A DNA stretch of 64,000 nt from Natrinema sp. DC36 (lineage in GTDB: Archaea > Halobacteriota > Halobacteria > Halobacteriales > Natrialbaceae), in assembly GCF_020405225.1 (NCBI RefSeq), contig NZ_CP084474.1, positions 186,001 to 250,000 of the forward strand, given 5' to 3'. Under the pieces are notes generated by a model. The model did no database searches and was not told where the DNA came from. It worked only from the letters and a program-made list of their open reading frames with translations. This document shows, in pieces, positions 9,162-17,976 of the stretch (position 1 is the first letter of the stretch; every line of letters starts with the position of its first letter). The position numbers were made by a program, and so were the translations under genes.

Positions 9162-9920
9162 ATGACTGGTTTCATGCGTTTTATTGCCGAGACTGACGAG
9201 ACGGAGTTGTCACTTGCCGTGGTTAACCGTGACTCGCCGAAACCGCTCCAACAACTACTAGAGAAAATGTTTGACCGGCAGTCGGTCGCTGTCGAAGAGA
9301 TCACACGGGATGACGAGATGCAGGATATGGTCTATCTCATAGATGGCGACGAGGTGATCGCTTGCTCACCATTACATGCGGTGGCCGACGCAATCCTTCT
9401 GGTGAACTCTGATATCTATATCACCGGTTCACGAACGGTAGATGAAGTTGATCCACCAGCCGTCATTGACGGTCTTACGGACGTTCATTTCCGGCTGTGA
9501 GGGTATCCCGAGTCGGATCTGGAGAAACTTTTGCTCATCACGATCTCTCGGTACATCGAGCGACTCGCGCTGGAACAGGATGGTGGGAAACACCGGGCAT
9601 CATTCCAATACCTCTCACGCATCAACGACGAACAGGGCACCAAAACCGTCTATGAGCGGTTAGCTAATTCTTCCACGAACGTACATATCTACGGAATACC
9701 CGACTGGAACCCACCATCGGAGGTAAATTTCACGATACATAGTGGGCGGAACACCGATTTTCGCAATGTATGGTTTGTTATGCATATCCCTGACGACAAG
9801 TCACTCCGCTACGCTGCGCTCGTCGCTATCCAACAAGAACCCGGAACGTGGGATGGTGTCTGGACATACGACGAAAACCGTGTGCGAGCGATCAATCACT
9901 ACATTGAACGCAACCTATAG
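9162..9920 (+). pseudogene. DICT-domain sensory protein interrupted by one in-frame stop
   Basis: One frame reads from MTGFMRFIAETDETELSLAV to 9920, broken only by a TGA at 9498-9500 (HFRL-stop-GYPESDLEKLL). The second part carries the DICT pattern (LITISRYIERLALEQDGG; YLSRINDEQGTKTVYERLA; VHIYGIPDWNP; WDGVWTYDENRVRAI). DICT domains are sensory modules found with haloarchaeal and cyanobacterial signalling proteins. An arginine codon CGA would differ from TGA by one base. The gene is otherwise complete at 252 codons, so this is a recent nonsense mutation, a readthrough case or a sequencing error. Confidence 0.75.
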
Positions 9921-10037
9921 CTCTGCCCAGCTATCCAAAGAGAAACTGCGAACTACTCTGTAGATGTGCCTACTTACCGGCTAGCTTTCTATGATCAAAG
10001 TAAGAAACCAGCTTTGCGTGTAGTGTTCGGTAGATAC

Positions 10038-10139
10038 TCACCAGAAGCCAGCGGTCGTACCGGCCACGATAGTTCCAAGCAGAAAGACTGCTACTAGGAC
10101 TAAAACTAGTACTGATGCGGATAGATCAATCCAGTCCAT
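10038..10139 (-). CDS. 33-residue single-pass membrane microprotein (candidate)
   Basis: MDWIDLSASVLVLVLVAVFL, then LGTIVAGTTAGFW: a short acidic N-terminus followed by one hydrophobic helix. It is too short for similarity-based naming. Support is the clean start and stop and the membrane-helix composition; many haloarchaea encode such peptides. No neighbour suggests a role. Confidence 0.4.
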   Translation of the reverse strand: MDWIDLSASVLVLVLVAVFLLGTIVAGTTAGFW

Positions 10140-10290
10140 TTCCACTTGGGTTGTGGTTACTCATGCAGTTAAAATTGACCAATGACCGGTAAGTAGTTCA
10201 TCTACAACCACCAAAGACCGCATCAAGTTCTCGACGGAAAACATCAGTCGAGGAGGTACTGAATTAGACAGTGCCATCATATAATTGTGA

Positions 10291-10515
10291 TTATCCAGCG
10301 AGTTCAGTAAGTTCGAGGAGGAGGCTGGGGATGGCGACGAAAAGGAGCCCACCGACGATGAGAATAGCGGGAATGGAGAAGGTGAGGTCGGTGAACAGCC
10401 AGACACCGAGGCCGGCGAGAATAGCGAGTACACCGATAATGCGGAACACCCAGGTAAGTACGTCTTCGAGTCCAGAGTCTCCGAGGAGGTCTAAGACGTC
10501 GAGTAGTTCGTCCAT
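10291..10515 (-). CDS. Small membrane protein, unknown
   Basis: 74 residues: an acidic amphipathic start (MDELLDVLDLLGDSGLEDVL) followed by two hydrophobic helices (WVFRIIGVLAILAGLGVWLF; IPAILIVGGLLFVAIPSLLL). It resembles short haloarchaeal two-helix membrane proteins of unknown role. Its promoter region faces the ABC operon at 10856 and contains the inverted repeat at 10564-10608. Confidence 0.65.
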   Translation of the reverse strand: MDELLDVLDLLGDSGLEDVLTWVFRIIGVLAILAGLGVWLFTDLTFSIPAILIVGGLLFVAIPSLLLELTELAG

Positions 10516-10855
10516 ATACTCATATCATGTTGTCTAACTAATAAAGCTTGAGACTCCTGCCCTCATCGTGTTCAGCTTCGCATGGAATCAGCTTATCTGA
10601 ACACGATGGTCAAAACCGAGGCAGACTCTATAAGACTGTATCGTGAGCCATTTGATTTTATCTGGTTTTATACACATGAGTGATTAGTAATATGATTTCA
10701 TCATTCAGGGTTAGGAGTGAAAACCGCGTTCAGTATGTGTGCGAACTTACTGGGAGATTCTCTTCGCCATCTTAGCGTTCAAAAACAGGCACACATGAAA
10801 TTCACTTGAAATAGAAAGGATTTAGTCACTATAATGGTTCAGTAGAGAGCGAAAT
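10516..10855. other. Divergent intergenic region
   Basis: 340 bases between the small membrane protein and the ABC operon, AT-rich, with no gene I can support. It holds the 12-bp inverted repeat at 10564-10608. A weaker pair, ATGTGTGC near 10735 and GCACACAT near 10790, lies nearer the ABC start. Confidence 0.5.
10564..10608. promoter_or_regulatory. 12-bp perfect inverted repeat
   Basis: CATCGTGTTCAG at 10564-10575 and CTGAACACGATG at 10597-10608 enclose 21 bases. No gene ends here, so it is not a terminator for a known transcript. An operator or RNA hairpin in the divergent promoter region is the simplest reading. Confidence 0.45.
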
Positions 10856-11812
10856 ATGCCCTCCATCCAGACGAACGGATTAACGAAACAATTCGGCGAT
10901 AGCACGGTCGCTGTTGATGATCTCACCCTTTCTATTGAGAAAGGAGAGATATTCGGTTTTCTCGGTCCTAACGGAGCTGGAAAATCAACAACGATCAACA
11001 TGTTACTCGACTTTATCCGGCCAACAGAAGGATCTGCACAGATCCTCGGAATGGACGCCCAAAAAGAAACTGCCGCGATCCGCGAACGCATCGGTGTCCT
11101 TCCGGAAGGGTACGAGTTTGACAATTACCTGACTGGCCGTGAATACATCGAGTGGACGATCGAGACGAAAGCAGCTGATGATGATCCTGACGAGATACTC
11201 GATACTGTCGGTATCCGTGACGACGCAGCCCGAAAAGCTTCCAGTTATTCCACGGGAATGCAACAGCGTCTTGCCTTCGGAATGGCCCTGGTCAACGATC
11301 CCGATCTCCTCATCCTCGATGAACCCTCCGCAGGACTGGACCCCAATGGAATCCAACGCATGCGCTCATTGATTCGTGAGCGGGCTGATAACGGAACAAC
11401 CGTGTTCTTTTCGAGCCATCTTCTCTCGGAGGTCCAAGCGGTCTGCGATCGAGTTGGCGTCATGAGTGAAGGGAAACTTGTAGCGATGGACACGATAGGA
11501 GAACTCCGAAAGAAGGCAGGCGGCCGTGAGAGCATCGAACTGGAGTGTGCAACGCAGCCGACGACAGATGCTGTCGACGATCTTACCGACGTCAGTGAGG
11601 TACTCATTGAGGGAACAACGCTGACCGCGTACTGTGCTGATCCAGCGGTCAAGGCCGATGTAGTCAGACAGGTTGACGACCAGGCCGATGTCGTGGACAT
11701 CTCTATCGATGAGACGTCGCTTGAAGACCTATTCAACCAGTATACTAGCGGGGGTCGTGACGGAATGGCTCAGGAAGAGGCGGACACTGAGTCCAATGAG
11801 GTGCCAGTATGA
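10856..11812 (+). CDS. ABC-2 type transporter, ATP-binding subunit
   Basis: 318 residues with Walker A GPNGAGKST (about residue 40), Q-loop, signature YSTGMQQRL, Walker B LLILDEPSAGLDP and H-loop SSHLL. The long C-terminal tail (GGRESIELECATQPTTDAVD) is typical of the drug, bacitracin or NosF-like export ATPases. Its stop overlaps the start of the permease gene by four bases, so the two are coupled. Together with the third gene they form an exporter or membrane-modifying ABC system; the substrate cannot be told from sequence. Confidence 0.93.
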   Translation: MPSIQTNGLTKQFGDSTVAVDDLTLSIEKGEIFGFLGPNGAGKSTTINMLLDFIRPTEGSAQILGMDAQKETAAIRERIGVLPEGYEFDNYLTGREYIEWTIETKAADDDPDEILDTVGIRDDAARKASSYSTGMQQRLAFGMALVNDPDLLILDEPSAGLDPNGIQRMRSLIRERADNGTTVFFSSHLLSEVQAVCDRVGVMSEGKLVAMDTIGELRKKAGGRESIELECATQPTTDAVDDLTDVSEVLIEGTTLTAYCADPAVKADVVRQVDDQADVVDISIDETSLEDLFNQYTSGGRDGMAQEEADTESNEVPV

Positions 11813-12699
11813 CCTGGCTCACTGTCGCAAAAAAGGACTTTAAGGGAGCACGGCGATCCCAGTCACTCTGGGCTGCTGCCGTCCTACTTGGACTGATTGG
11901 CGTGTTACTGGCCTACGTCAACCAAGCCTACAGGCAAACCGAGGTAGAGGCTGTCCAAGGCATGTTCCGAACGTTGACACAGATACTGGCAGTCCTGCTG
12001 CCTATCATTGCGTTGACTGCGACGTACATGGCCATCGCTGGGGAACGTGAGGGTGGCGGGATCAAGTTCTTACTTTCCCTACCAAACACCCGACGGGACG
12101 TCTTCACTGGAAAGCTTTTAAGCCGACTAGCCATCGTTGCATCAGGAGTTGTCTTCATGTATATCGCTGCTAGTAGCGTTTCACTGACGAAACACGGTGT
12201 GTTCCCTATCGGCGTTATCGCCGGAACCCTCCTACTGACGATTCTCTATGGGTCAGTGTTTGTCAGTATTGCTGTCGCAGTATCAGCAGCCGCAGCCTCT
12301 CGAAGCCGCGCTATCGCCAATGCACTTGCTGCATATTTTGTCTTGGTCATTCTCTACGTGTTCCCTGTGATCCAGGTCAAAACCTTGGTTCGAGGAATTC
12401 ACACGTCGATACTGGGAATGGAGAGCAATCCAGATCTCTATAACGCTGTCCAGTACACGAGTCCGTTCCTCGCATATCAGAAAGCGATCAATCTCGTGGT
12501 GCCCGATCGGTTAGAACAGCAATTGTTCCGTGACAGCGCTACGAATCTGGGCGGAGACACACCTATGCGGGCAACCAACGTCGACCTTAACCTGCCGGTA
12601 TACCTGACTGATGAGTTCTCGCTTGTCATTTTAGCGTTCTGGCTTGTTGTCCCGCTTCTCGTCGGGTTCTGGGCGTTCAAACGAGCCGACTTAGAGTGA
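11809..12699 (+). CDS. ABC-2 type transporter, permease subunit
   Basis: 296 residues with six predicted helices (LWAAAVLLGLIGVLLAYVNQ; TLTQILAVLLPIIALTATYM; a long third segment near FPIGVIAGTLLLTILYGSVF) and the ABC-2/NosY pattern ATYMAIAGEREGGGIKFLLS just after helix 2. A large loop between helices 5 and 6 faces outside. It overlaps the ATPase gene by four bases and precedes the third operon gene by five. It is the membrane half of the exporter. Confidence 0.9.
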   Translation: MTWLTVAKKDFKGARRSQSLWAAAVLLGLIGVLLAYVNQAYRQTEVEAVQGMFRTLTQILAVLLPIIALTATYMAIAGEREGGGIKFLLSLPNTRRDVFTGKLLSRLAIVASGVVFMYIAASSVSLTKHGVFPIGVIAGTLLLTILYGSVFVSIAVAVSAAAASRSRAIANALAAYFVLVILYVFPVIQVKTLVRGIHTSILGMESNPDLYNAVQYTSPFLAYQKAINLVVPDRLEQQLFRDSATNLGGDTPMRATNVDLNLPVYLTDEFSLVILAFWLVVPLLVGFWAFKRADLE

Positions 12700-12704
12700 T
12701 TCAT

Positions 12705-13283
12705 ATGGAGACACGCAATAAACTCGGTACGGCGCTTGTTGTCCTTGCAATCGTCCTGTTTACTGTGCCGGCTCTCTTCCCGGTGCAGGCGATGCTCACT
12801 CATGACACGAGGGATTCAACCTTTGATGGACAAGAACAGCTTGAAGAACAAGGTATCGAGATCGTCAACTACGATAACCTCTCCGAGAGAGGGCAAGAAT
12901 TATACGTCCAAGCCCTCGAAAATGGCGGCGAGTATCGCGTCTCGACAGAACAGGGAGCCCCTGAATTTGACTACATGACTAGCGCAGAACATGCACAACT
13001 TCAGGGTGAAAATCCGGAACACCGACCCGGGGTTATTGCGATTGAACGACCGGATAATGCCAATCTCCCGCCAGCGGATGAGCCGTTCAATCGAGGCCCA
13101 AGCGAAAATGATGAAGAGTATGAGCAGCACCGCGAACAAGTACAGCGCTACGATTTGATGGCGATTTCAAAGGGGCCACCACCGCTTGGCGCGACTCCGC
13201 AACTGCTACGCCTTGCAGCTACCCTCCTTGCAGTTATCTCGTTCGGTATCGGTGGGTATCTCCTATCTTCAAAGTCAACTTAG
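12705..13283 (+). CDS. Third gene of the ABC operon: two-helix membrane protein, unknown
   Basis: 192 residues from ATG 12705 (a GTG three codons earlier is possible). One N-terminal helix (LGTALVVLAIVLFTVPALFP) and one C-terminal helix (LLRLAATLLAVISFGIGGYL) flank a hydrophilic, glutamate-rich external domain of about 130 residues. It lies directly behind the permease gene, so an accessory role in the same transporter is inferred. No known domain is recognised. Confidence 0.7.
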   Translation: METRNKLGTALVVLAIVLFTVPALFPVQAMLTHDTRDSTFDGQEQLEEQGIEIVNYDNLSERGQELYVQALENGGEYRVSTEQGAPEFDYMTSAEHAQLQGENPEHRPGVIAIERPDNANLPPADEPFNRGPSENDEEYEQHREQVQRYDLMAISKGPPPLGATPQLLRLAATLLAVISFGIGGYLLSSKST

Positions 13284-13474
13284 TCCGTCATAGAATATCT
13301 ACAACTGGCTTCCTCTGACCAAAGACTGTTCAGGTAGTGGAATGGAACGACTGGCAAAGCCGATCGAAGGAGCTATCTCATGGGAAAGTGATAGTCAACG
13401 CTCAATCACTGTGGTATCTGTACTGAACGGCAACTGCGTATGCGGATTGACCGGTACTTGCCCGAGGGGTGTAG

Positions 13475-13855
13475 TCAGAGAAGGCCACAGGAGGGTTCAT
13501 TTTCCGGAGGTGATGCGGTTGTTGTAAAAACCATATCGGTAATCCGAATCCACAGTGCATAGGTTGTGTCCTGATATGTTAGATAGGCAGTTTCCCGATC
13601 TTCGAATCGATTGGCGAATGAGTGGACAGCGTCCGGGAGTTCAGGACACGTATGATAGAACGCATCTTCGACGGCTGTTTGAGCGATCTTTTGCTCACTC
13701 TCGAGGAGAGTACTATACTGAACAGGTTCGTCAGTATTCGGTTGAGAATCGGGAACGGCTCTGACAACTGCGTCGGCTGGCATTCCAGAGCCGAGACAGC
13801 CCGACATCGAAAACGCGGAGACACCGAGAAGGCCAAGGAGACATCGTCGTTTCAT
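13475..13855 (-). CDS. Putative lipoprotein, 126 aa
   Basis: Starts MKRRCLLGLLGVSAFSMSGC, a haloarchaeal Tat-like signal with paired arginines followed by the lipobox SMSGC; the mature protein would be anchored at that cysteine. The mature domain has two more cysteines (FYHTCPELPD; ENEPSCGLL) and no recognised fold. It is the first of several small exported or lipid-anchored proteins on this strand between 13.4 and 15.2 kb. Confidence 0.7.
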   Translation of the reverse strand: MKRRCLLGLLGVSAFSMSGCLGSGMPADAVVRAVPDSQPNTDEPVQYSTLLESEQKIAQTAVEDAFYHTCPELPDAVHSFANRFEDRETAYLTYQDTTYALWIRITDMVFTTTASPPENEPSCGLL

Positions 13856-13966
13856 ATCAGTAGTTGGTAGTACGGTTTCTTTATTTAGAGTTCAGTACGA
13901 AACTCACGATAAGTACAGGTAAACTACTGAGCAGGCCCTCTAGTTGATGTGAGTAGCAAACTCGTT

Positions 13967-14530
13967 TCACTCAGCGGTTTCATTAGCCCACGTTCGGTTA
14001 GAGTGCTGGTGATCATACGTGAAGCGATGGCACTCACTCTCAATCGACCCTGAAGTCGATGAGGAACACCCAGCATACTCTCCATTTTCAACATAGAGTA
14101 CACGTGTCCCCTTGGCGTCTGGTTTACTTGGATCATAGTCCAGTTCGACCCGATACTGCGCGCCCAGCGTGCAGGACGCGTTTTCCTGTGGCTCTCCATG
14201 GGAGTCGATATAGACGCGAAACGACTCCAGATCGGCACCTTGTGACGAGGTTCGTTCAGTTCTCACGGAGAGATTTGGTGATCTCGTCCCCGTCTCTATG
14301 AACGTAACGCTCTCGTAGCCACCGCCTCCTGTTCGTCCCATCGAATAGTCAGAGACGTTGTCTGCACAACCACTGTTGATTATGTTGAACTCTTCGACAT
14401 GAAGACTTGCTGGCTCTGGTTCATCAGTAGTCAGAGACAGTGGACTCGCTGGCCACACAAAAGCCACCAGAAGACCGACTAGAACACAACAAACCAAGAA
14501 CATAGTCCGGCGGGAGGAAGCTGGGACCAT
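13967..14530 (-). CDS. Exported or membrane-anchored protein, unknown
   Basis: 187 residues. An N-terminal hydrophobic segment after RRT (MFLVCCVLVGLLVAFVWP) acts as signal or anchor. The external part has paired cysteines (NSGCADNVS; NASCTLG; YAGCSSSTSG; ESECHRF) that could form disulfides and is rich in Thr, Ser and Gly. No known domain. The 224 bases upstream (14531-14754) hold no gene I can support. Confidence 0.6.
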   Translation of the reverse strand: MVPASSRRTMFLVCCVLVGLLVAFVWPASPLSLTTDEPEPASLHVEEFNIINSGCADNVSDYSMGRTGGGGYESVTFIETGTRSPNLSVRTERTSSQGADLESFRVYIDSHGEPQENASCTLGAQYRVELDYDPSKPDAKGTRVLYVENGEYAGCSSSTSGSIESECHRFTYDHQHSNRTWANETAE

Positions 14531-14754
14531 CTAGAGATTTATCTACAACTTGAGTATAAATATTTTCTGCTAGTGAGAGTTATACTGCTGATGGTCCCAA
14601 TGTTGTATACGCACACGTAGTTACCGAACGGTCCGATTCAGTTTCAAGGCTATATCTGAATAAAGAAATCGTGCTACTATATACTGATGTGTTATCGTTT
14701 CACGTAAACTGTTAAGTGTCTTGTCTGCACTGAATGGTAAGTTCGTCTGCATAC

Positions 14755-15144
14755 TTACCGAGACGAAACACCGGCATTGAGGTGACCATCTTCCCCGATT
14801 CGAATGAAAAAGTTGTTCTCTTCGATGGAGATTCCTTCGCGCCCGTAGGGAACCTCTGCCGTTTCTGAACCAGGGAGTTCAACAGTTACAAGATAGCCGG
14901 TCTGGGGGTTAAATGCACCTTCGTAGACTCTTTCTGATTCTGGGTCAATCGAAATACGACTAACGGTTTCATGTTCAAGTTCTTGACCGGAGGTATACAT
15001 CGTGATCTCGAGTGTCACTATATGAGGAAATGAGTGGTCATTGGAGACGACAATCGTTCCAACTGGCTGATTTTCGTTCTGCAAACATCCTGAAAGAGGA
15101 AGAGCGGATACACTTATGGCCGAAACGAAGGTGCGTCGTTTCAT
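14755..15144 (-). CDS. Putative lipoprotein, 129 aa
   Basis: The best start is the ATG at 15144, giving MKRRTFVSAISVSALPLSGC with twin arginines and a lipobox. Upstream in-frame ATGs would only add residues before the signal. The mature domain looks like a small all-beta fold (TIVVSNDHSFPHIVTLEITM; YEGAFNPQTGYLVTVEL), similar in character to haloarchaeal lipoproteins of unknown function. It is next to an ISH-type end fragment at 15275-15292. Confidence 0.7.
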   Translation of the reverse strand: MKRRTFVSAISVSALPLSGCLQNENQPVGTIVVSNDHSFPHIVTLEITMYTSGQELEHETVSRISIDPESERVYEGAFNPQTGYLVTVELPGSETAEVPYGREGISIEENNFFIRIGEDGHLNAGVSSR

Positions 15145-15274
15145 GCAATGGTTCCTTCTCATGTAACTATTAATCAATTATCAATTTGGCCGGAGCGGTA
15201 CGTGTTTGCCCTGTACTGAACGATACGTGCTTCACCTGTCTTGACCGCAGCCGAGTCAAAATTCGTCACCTATT

Positions 15275-15292
15275 GAGAGTTTCAACAGAGCC
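15275..15292 (-). repeat. Solo ISH-type terminal repeat
   Basis: GAGAGTTTCAACAGAGCC is the mirror of the GGCTCTGTTGAAA end found at 6042 and on the elements at 50678 and 61999. About 65-80 bases inward a CCTGTACTGAACG patch mirrors the AGTACAGG patch of those ends. It lies four bases from the ABC permease stop codon. No partner end was found, so it is a relic. Confidence 0.5.
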
Positions 15293-15295
15293 ACC

Positions 15296-16963
15296 TCAGG
15301 AAATCGTGTACTCTTCGAACCGGCGAGTTGCGGCGATATATCCCCATCGTGCCACTACCACAGCACCACCCAACCCACCCACAACGCCGGTCAAACGCAT
15401 CCATCTGACCGGTACCATTCCGCTCGTGACTACATTGTAGATGCTTACCGGTGCGAGCAGGACAAAAAGGATGCCCCCGCCGAGAAGCCCGACGGCCAGC
15501 GAGTACACAAGAATCGCGGTCATGCTCGGCGGCACGATCCCGCCACTCTGACTGACCGAAATCGAACTGAATCGAGGAAAGCGCATCCCGGCAGCTGGCG
15601 CGAGGACGACCGCAACCACGTGCAGAACAACACCAATGACTACGAACCCAGCCTGCACACCCAGTGGATACGGGCTCACAACGCTCCCAACGAGCGTACA
15701 CAACACGGTGACCGGTAGACCGTACAGGAGGCCCGGGAGCATGAACCCACGCACATACTGCCGGCCGGAAGCGGATGAGGTGAGCGTGACCGGTAAGACC
15801 GCTCCTTCGTCGCCGAGCGGATTCAACCCGAACGCGGCCCCCGCAAGCCACGGGAAGAACAACGCACACACGACCGGTACAAGTGATAACGGTTCATCGA
15901 GTTGCGCGTAGAGCACACCGAGGTAAATCCCGAGTGAGACGACAAGTGTGACGAGAAATAGTAGTCGGCGTGGTGCTCGTCGGAGCCGGAGCAGAACGAC
16001 TTGTGCAATGCGTTGGGTCGGTCGCCCAACGAACCCGGGGATGACGAGCGGCGAAATGCCCGCGGCCAACGTCCCGCCGTTGTGAGACCGAGAGCCGGTA
16101 GCAGTACCCTCGCTTTCGGAGGCCGCACTGCCGGGATCGGTCACCCAGTAGACCCCCGCGAGGCGCTCGATAACGAGACTTCCACCACCGAGAACGACGA
16201 CACACCCAAGTACGCCAGCGAGTGCCCGACCGAGTGACGCTGTAACGGGCGTTCCGAGTACGGCTAGATCAACGAGCCAGCTGGGCGGGAGCCACGTGAG
16301 CGTCGTCACCTCCCAGACGGCTGGTACTGCACCAAGGAACTGCGCAACGAGATACACCACCACAGCGAGGAACACGAGTTGTACGAGTACCTGTCCCTGT
16401 TGGTTGGTGAAGCCGCGGGAACGAGTAGTCACGAACAGGTAGGCAAAGCCGAGACCATATCCGACGACAATCGCAGTCGCTGCGAACAGCCCAACAGCCA
16501 CGGGAATCATCAGCAGGGTCAGTGGTGAGAGGAACGCGTACCCGACGACGCCGACCAGCAACACCGTTGGTGCCACGAGAAATAAACATGCGGCGAGGAA
16601 CTCGGCGAGGAGCATTCCAACGGCGGCCGTCCTTGTGGAGACGGTTGTGAGGACGAATGATTTCGCCTTCGGCGTTCGCCAGTAGAGGAGGGAGCGCTGG
16701 ACGAGAAACCAGACACCGAACACCCACAGGGCAGTTACTCCCACTCGAACTGACCCGGGAATCGAGAATGGACCCGTAAGTGATCGTAAGAGGAGCGCAT
16801 AGAGCACACCCATTCCGCCGAGGCAGATTCCGAGGCAGATAGCAGAGAAGGCGAGGAGACGGATCCGGTACGGGTTCCGCCGAAGCTTACGGATCGTCCG
16901 TCGGACGCCGACAATCCCCAGTTGTACGCTGTGGCGCGCCCAATTCTTCTCAGTCATGCTCAT
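15296..16963 (-). CDS. Large polytopic ABC transporter permease
   Basis: 555 residues with about twelve hydrophobic segments arranged as two halves separated by a soluble linker (DPGSAASESEGTATGSRSHN). The first gene of the pair is an ABC ATPase that overlaps this gene by fourteen bases, so the product is its membrane partner. The cytoplasmic N-terminus is basic (RRTIRKLRRNPYRIR). The duplicated layout resembles ABC-2 exporter permeases. The substrate is unknown. Base composition is more GC-rich than the flanking genes. Confidence 0.8.
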   Translation of the reverse strand: MSMTEKNWARHSVQLGIVGVRRTIRKLRRNPYRIRLLAFSAICLGICLGGMGVLYALLLRSLTGPFSIPGSVRVGVTALWVFGVWFLVQRSLLYWRTPKAKSFVLTTVSTRTAAVGMLLAEFLAACLFLVAPTVLLVGVVGYAFLSPLTLLMIPVAVGLFAATAIVVGYGLGFAYLFVTTRSRGFTNQQGQVLVQLVFLAVVVYLVAQFLGAVPAVWEVTTLTWLPPSWLVDLAVLGTPVTASLGRALAGVLGCVVVLGGGSLVIERLAGVYWVTDPGSAASESEGTATGSRSHNGGTLAAGISPLVIPGFVGRPTQRIAQVVLLRLRRAPRRLLFLVTLVVSLGIYLGVLYAQLDEPLSLVPVVCALFFPWLAGAAFGLNPLGDEGAVLPVTLTSSASGRQYVRGFMLPGLLYGLPVTVLCTLVGSVVSPYPLGVQAGFVVIGVVLHVVAVVLAPAAGMRFPRFSSISVSQSGGIVPPSMTAILVYSLAVGLLGGGILFVLLAPVSIYNVVTSGMVPVRWMRLTGVVGGLGGAVVVARWGYIAATRRFEEYTIS

Positions 16964-17720
16964 CCGCCTCCACGTGGTCGGATTCGTCGCTCGTCAGGTC
17001 AAGGAACACCTCTTCGAGTGTCTGATGGTCTCCGGCCTCTGCGCGGTTCGTGAGGTCTGTTGGTGTGCCTTCCGCTACGAGCTCGCCCTCGTACAGCACG
17101 CCGACCGTGTCAGCAACGTCCTCGACAATCGGTAAGATGTGGGTGGAGAGAAACACTGTCGTGCCTCCGTCTGCGAGTTCGGCGATCATCTCACGGAGTG
17201 TGCGTGCGGCCCGTGGATCAAGGCCCGCGGTCGGTTCGTCAAGGAACACGACCGCGGGCTCATGAAGGATTGCCTGGATAAATGCGGTTTTCTGCCGCAT
17301 ACCCTTCGAATAGTCCGAAATACGGGTGTCTGCATCCTCGCGGAGATCCAGACGATCAAGGAGCGCTTCAATGCGGGCAGTTACCTGTGATTCCGGGAGG
17401 TCGCGTAGGCCAGCCGCGAGGTCAAGTTGTTCGAACGCCGTGAGATGATAGTAGAGCTGTCGTGCTTCGGGAAGGTAGCCAATTTGGCGTGTCATTGCCG
17501 TCCGGTCGGTAATCGGTGTCCCATTGATGGACGCGCTCCCGCTGGTCGGTTGAGTGAGCGTCGTCAGCATCTGCATCGTCGTCGTCTTCCCCGCACCATT
17601 CGGACCGAGAAACCCGTAAATCGACCCGCTCGGAATGGCCAGATCGAGGTCACTGACAGCGACAGTATCCCCATACCGTTTCGTCAGGCCGTCCGCGGAG
17701 ATGGCGGGATATTCGTTCAT
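16950..17720 (-). CDS. ABC transporter ATP-binding protein
   Basis: 256 residues from the ATG at 17720 (MNEYPAISADGLTKRYGDTV); a longer frame upstream crosses the TATA box. Walker A GPNGAGKTTTMQM, signature DYSKGMRQKT, Walker B VVFLDEPTAGLDP and H-loop STHIL are all present. A TATA-like CTTATAAG at 17742-17749 lies 22 bases before the ATG, which implies a nearly leaderless transcript. It forms a two-gene exporter operon with the 555-residue permease. Confidence 0.93.
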   Translation of the reverse strand: MNEYPAISADGLTKRYGDTVAVSDLDLAIPSGSIYGFLGPNGAGKTTTMQMLTTLTQPTSGSASINGTPITDRTAMTRQIGYLPEARQLYYHLTAFEQLDLAAGLRDLPESQVTARIEALLDRLDLREDADTRISDYSKGMRQKTAFIQAILHEPAVVFLDEPTAGLDPRAARTLREMIAELADGGTTVFLSTHILPIVEDVADTVGVLYEGELVAEGTPTDLTNRAEAGDHQTLEEVFLDLTSDESDHVEADEHD

Positions 17721-17741
17721 TATCGAATTTTTCTCATGGGG

Positions 17742-17749
17742 CTTATAAG
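17742..17749 (-). promoter_or_regulatory. TATA box of the ABC operon
   Basis: CTTATAAG ends 21 bases before the start codon at 17720, the normal spacing for a leaderless archaeal promoter. Confidence 0.5.
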
Positions 17750-17976
17750 ATGTTGGCATAGTTAGGTACTGCAGTGGTCGTGGAAGGCGGTACTCGCCAG
17801 ATCGTGCGACGGATCGGTGATAGGTAGCGCAAACCTACTTAGCAATCACTTCCCGAAACATCGATCGCTAAGTACAGGTCAAGCAGTTACCGGAGAGACT
17901 GTCGACTCCTCTGGAATATGTCAAATGTCGCTTGCTGAATATAGAAGATTCACGTTCTGGAAGCGACCGGGGGTCA

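Noticed and set aside
15282..15869. A 195-codon frame on the strand of the 555-residue permease
   Set aside because: It overlaps the permease in another frame and has typical shadow composition.
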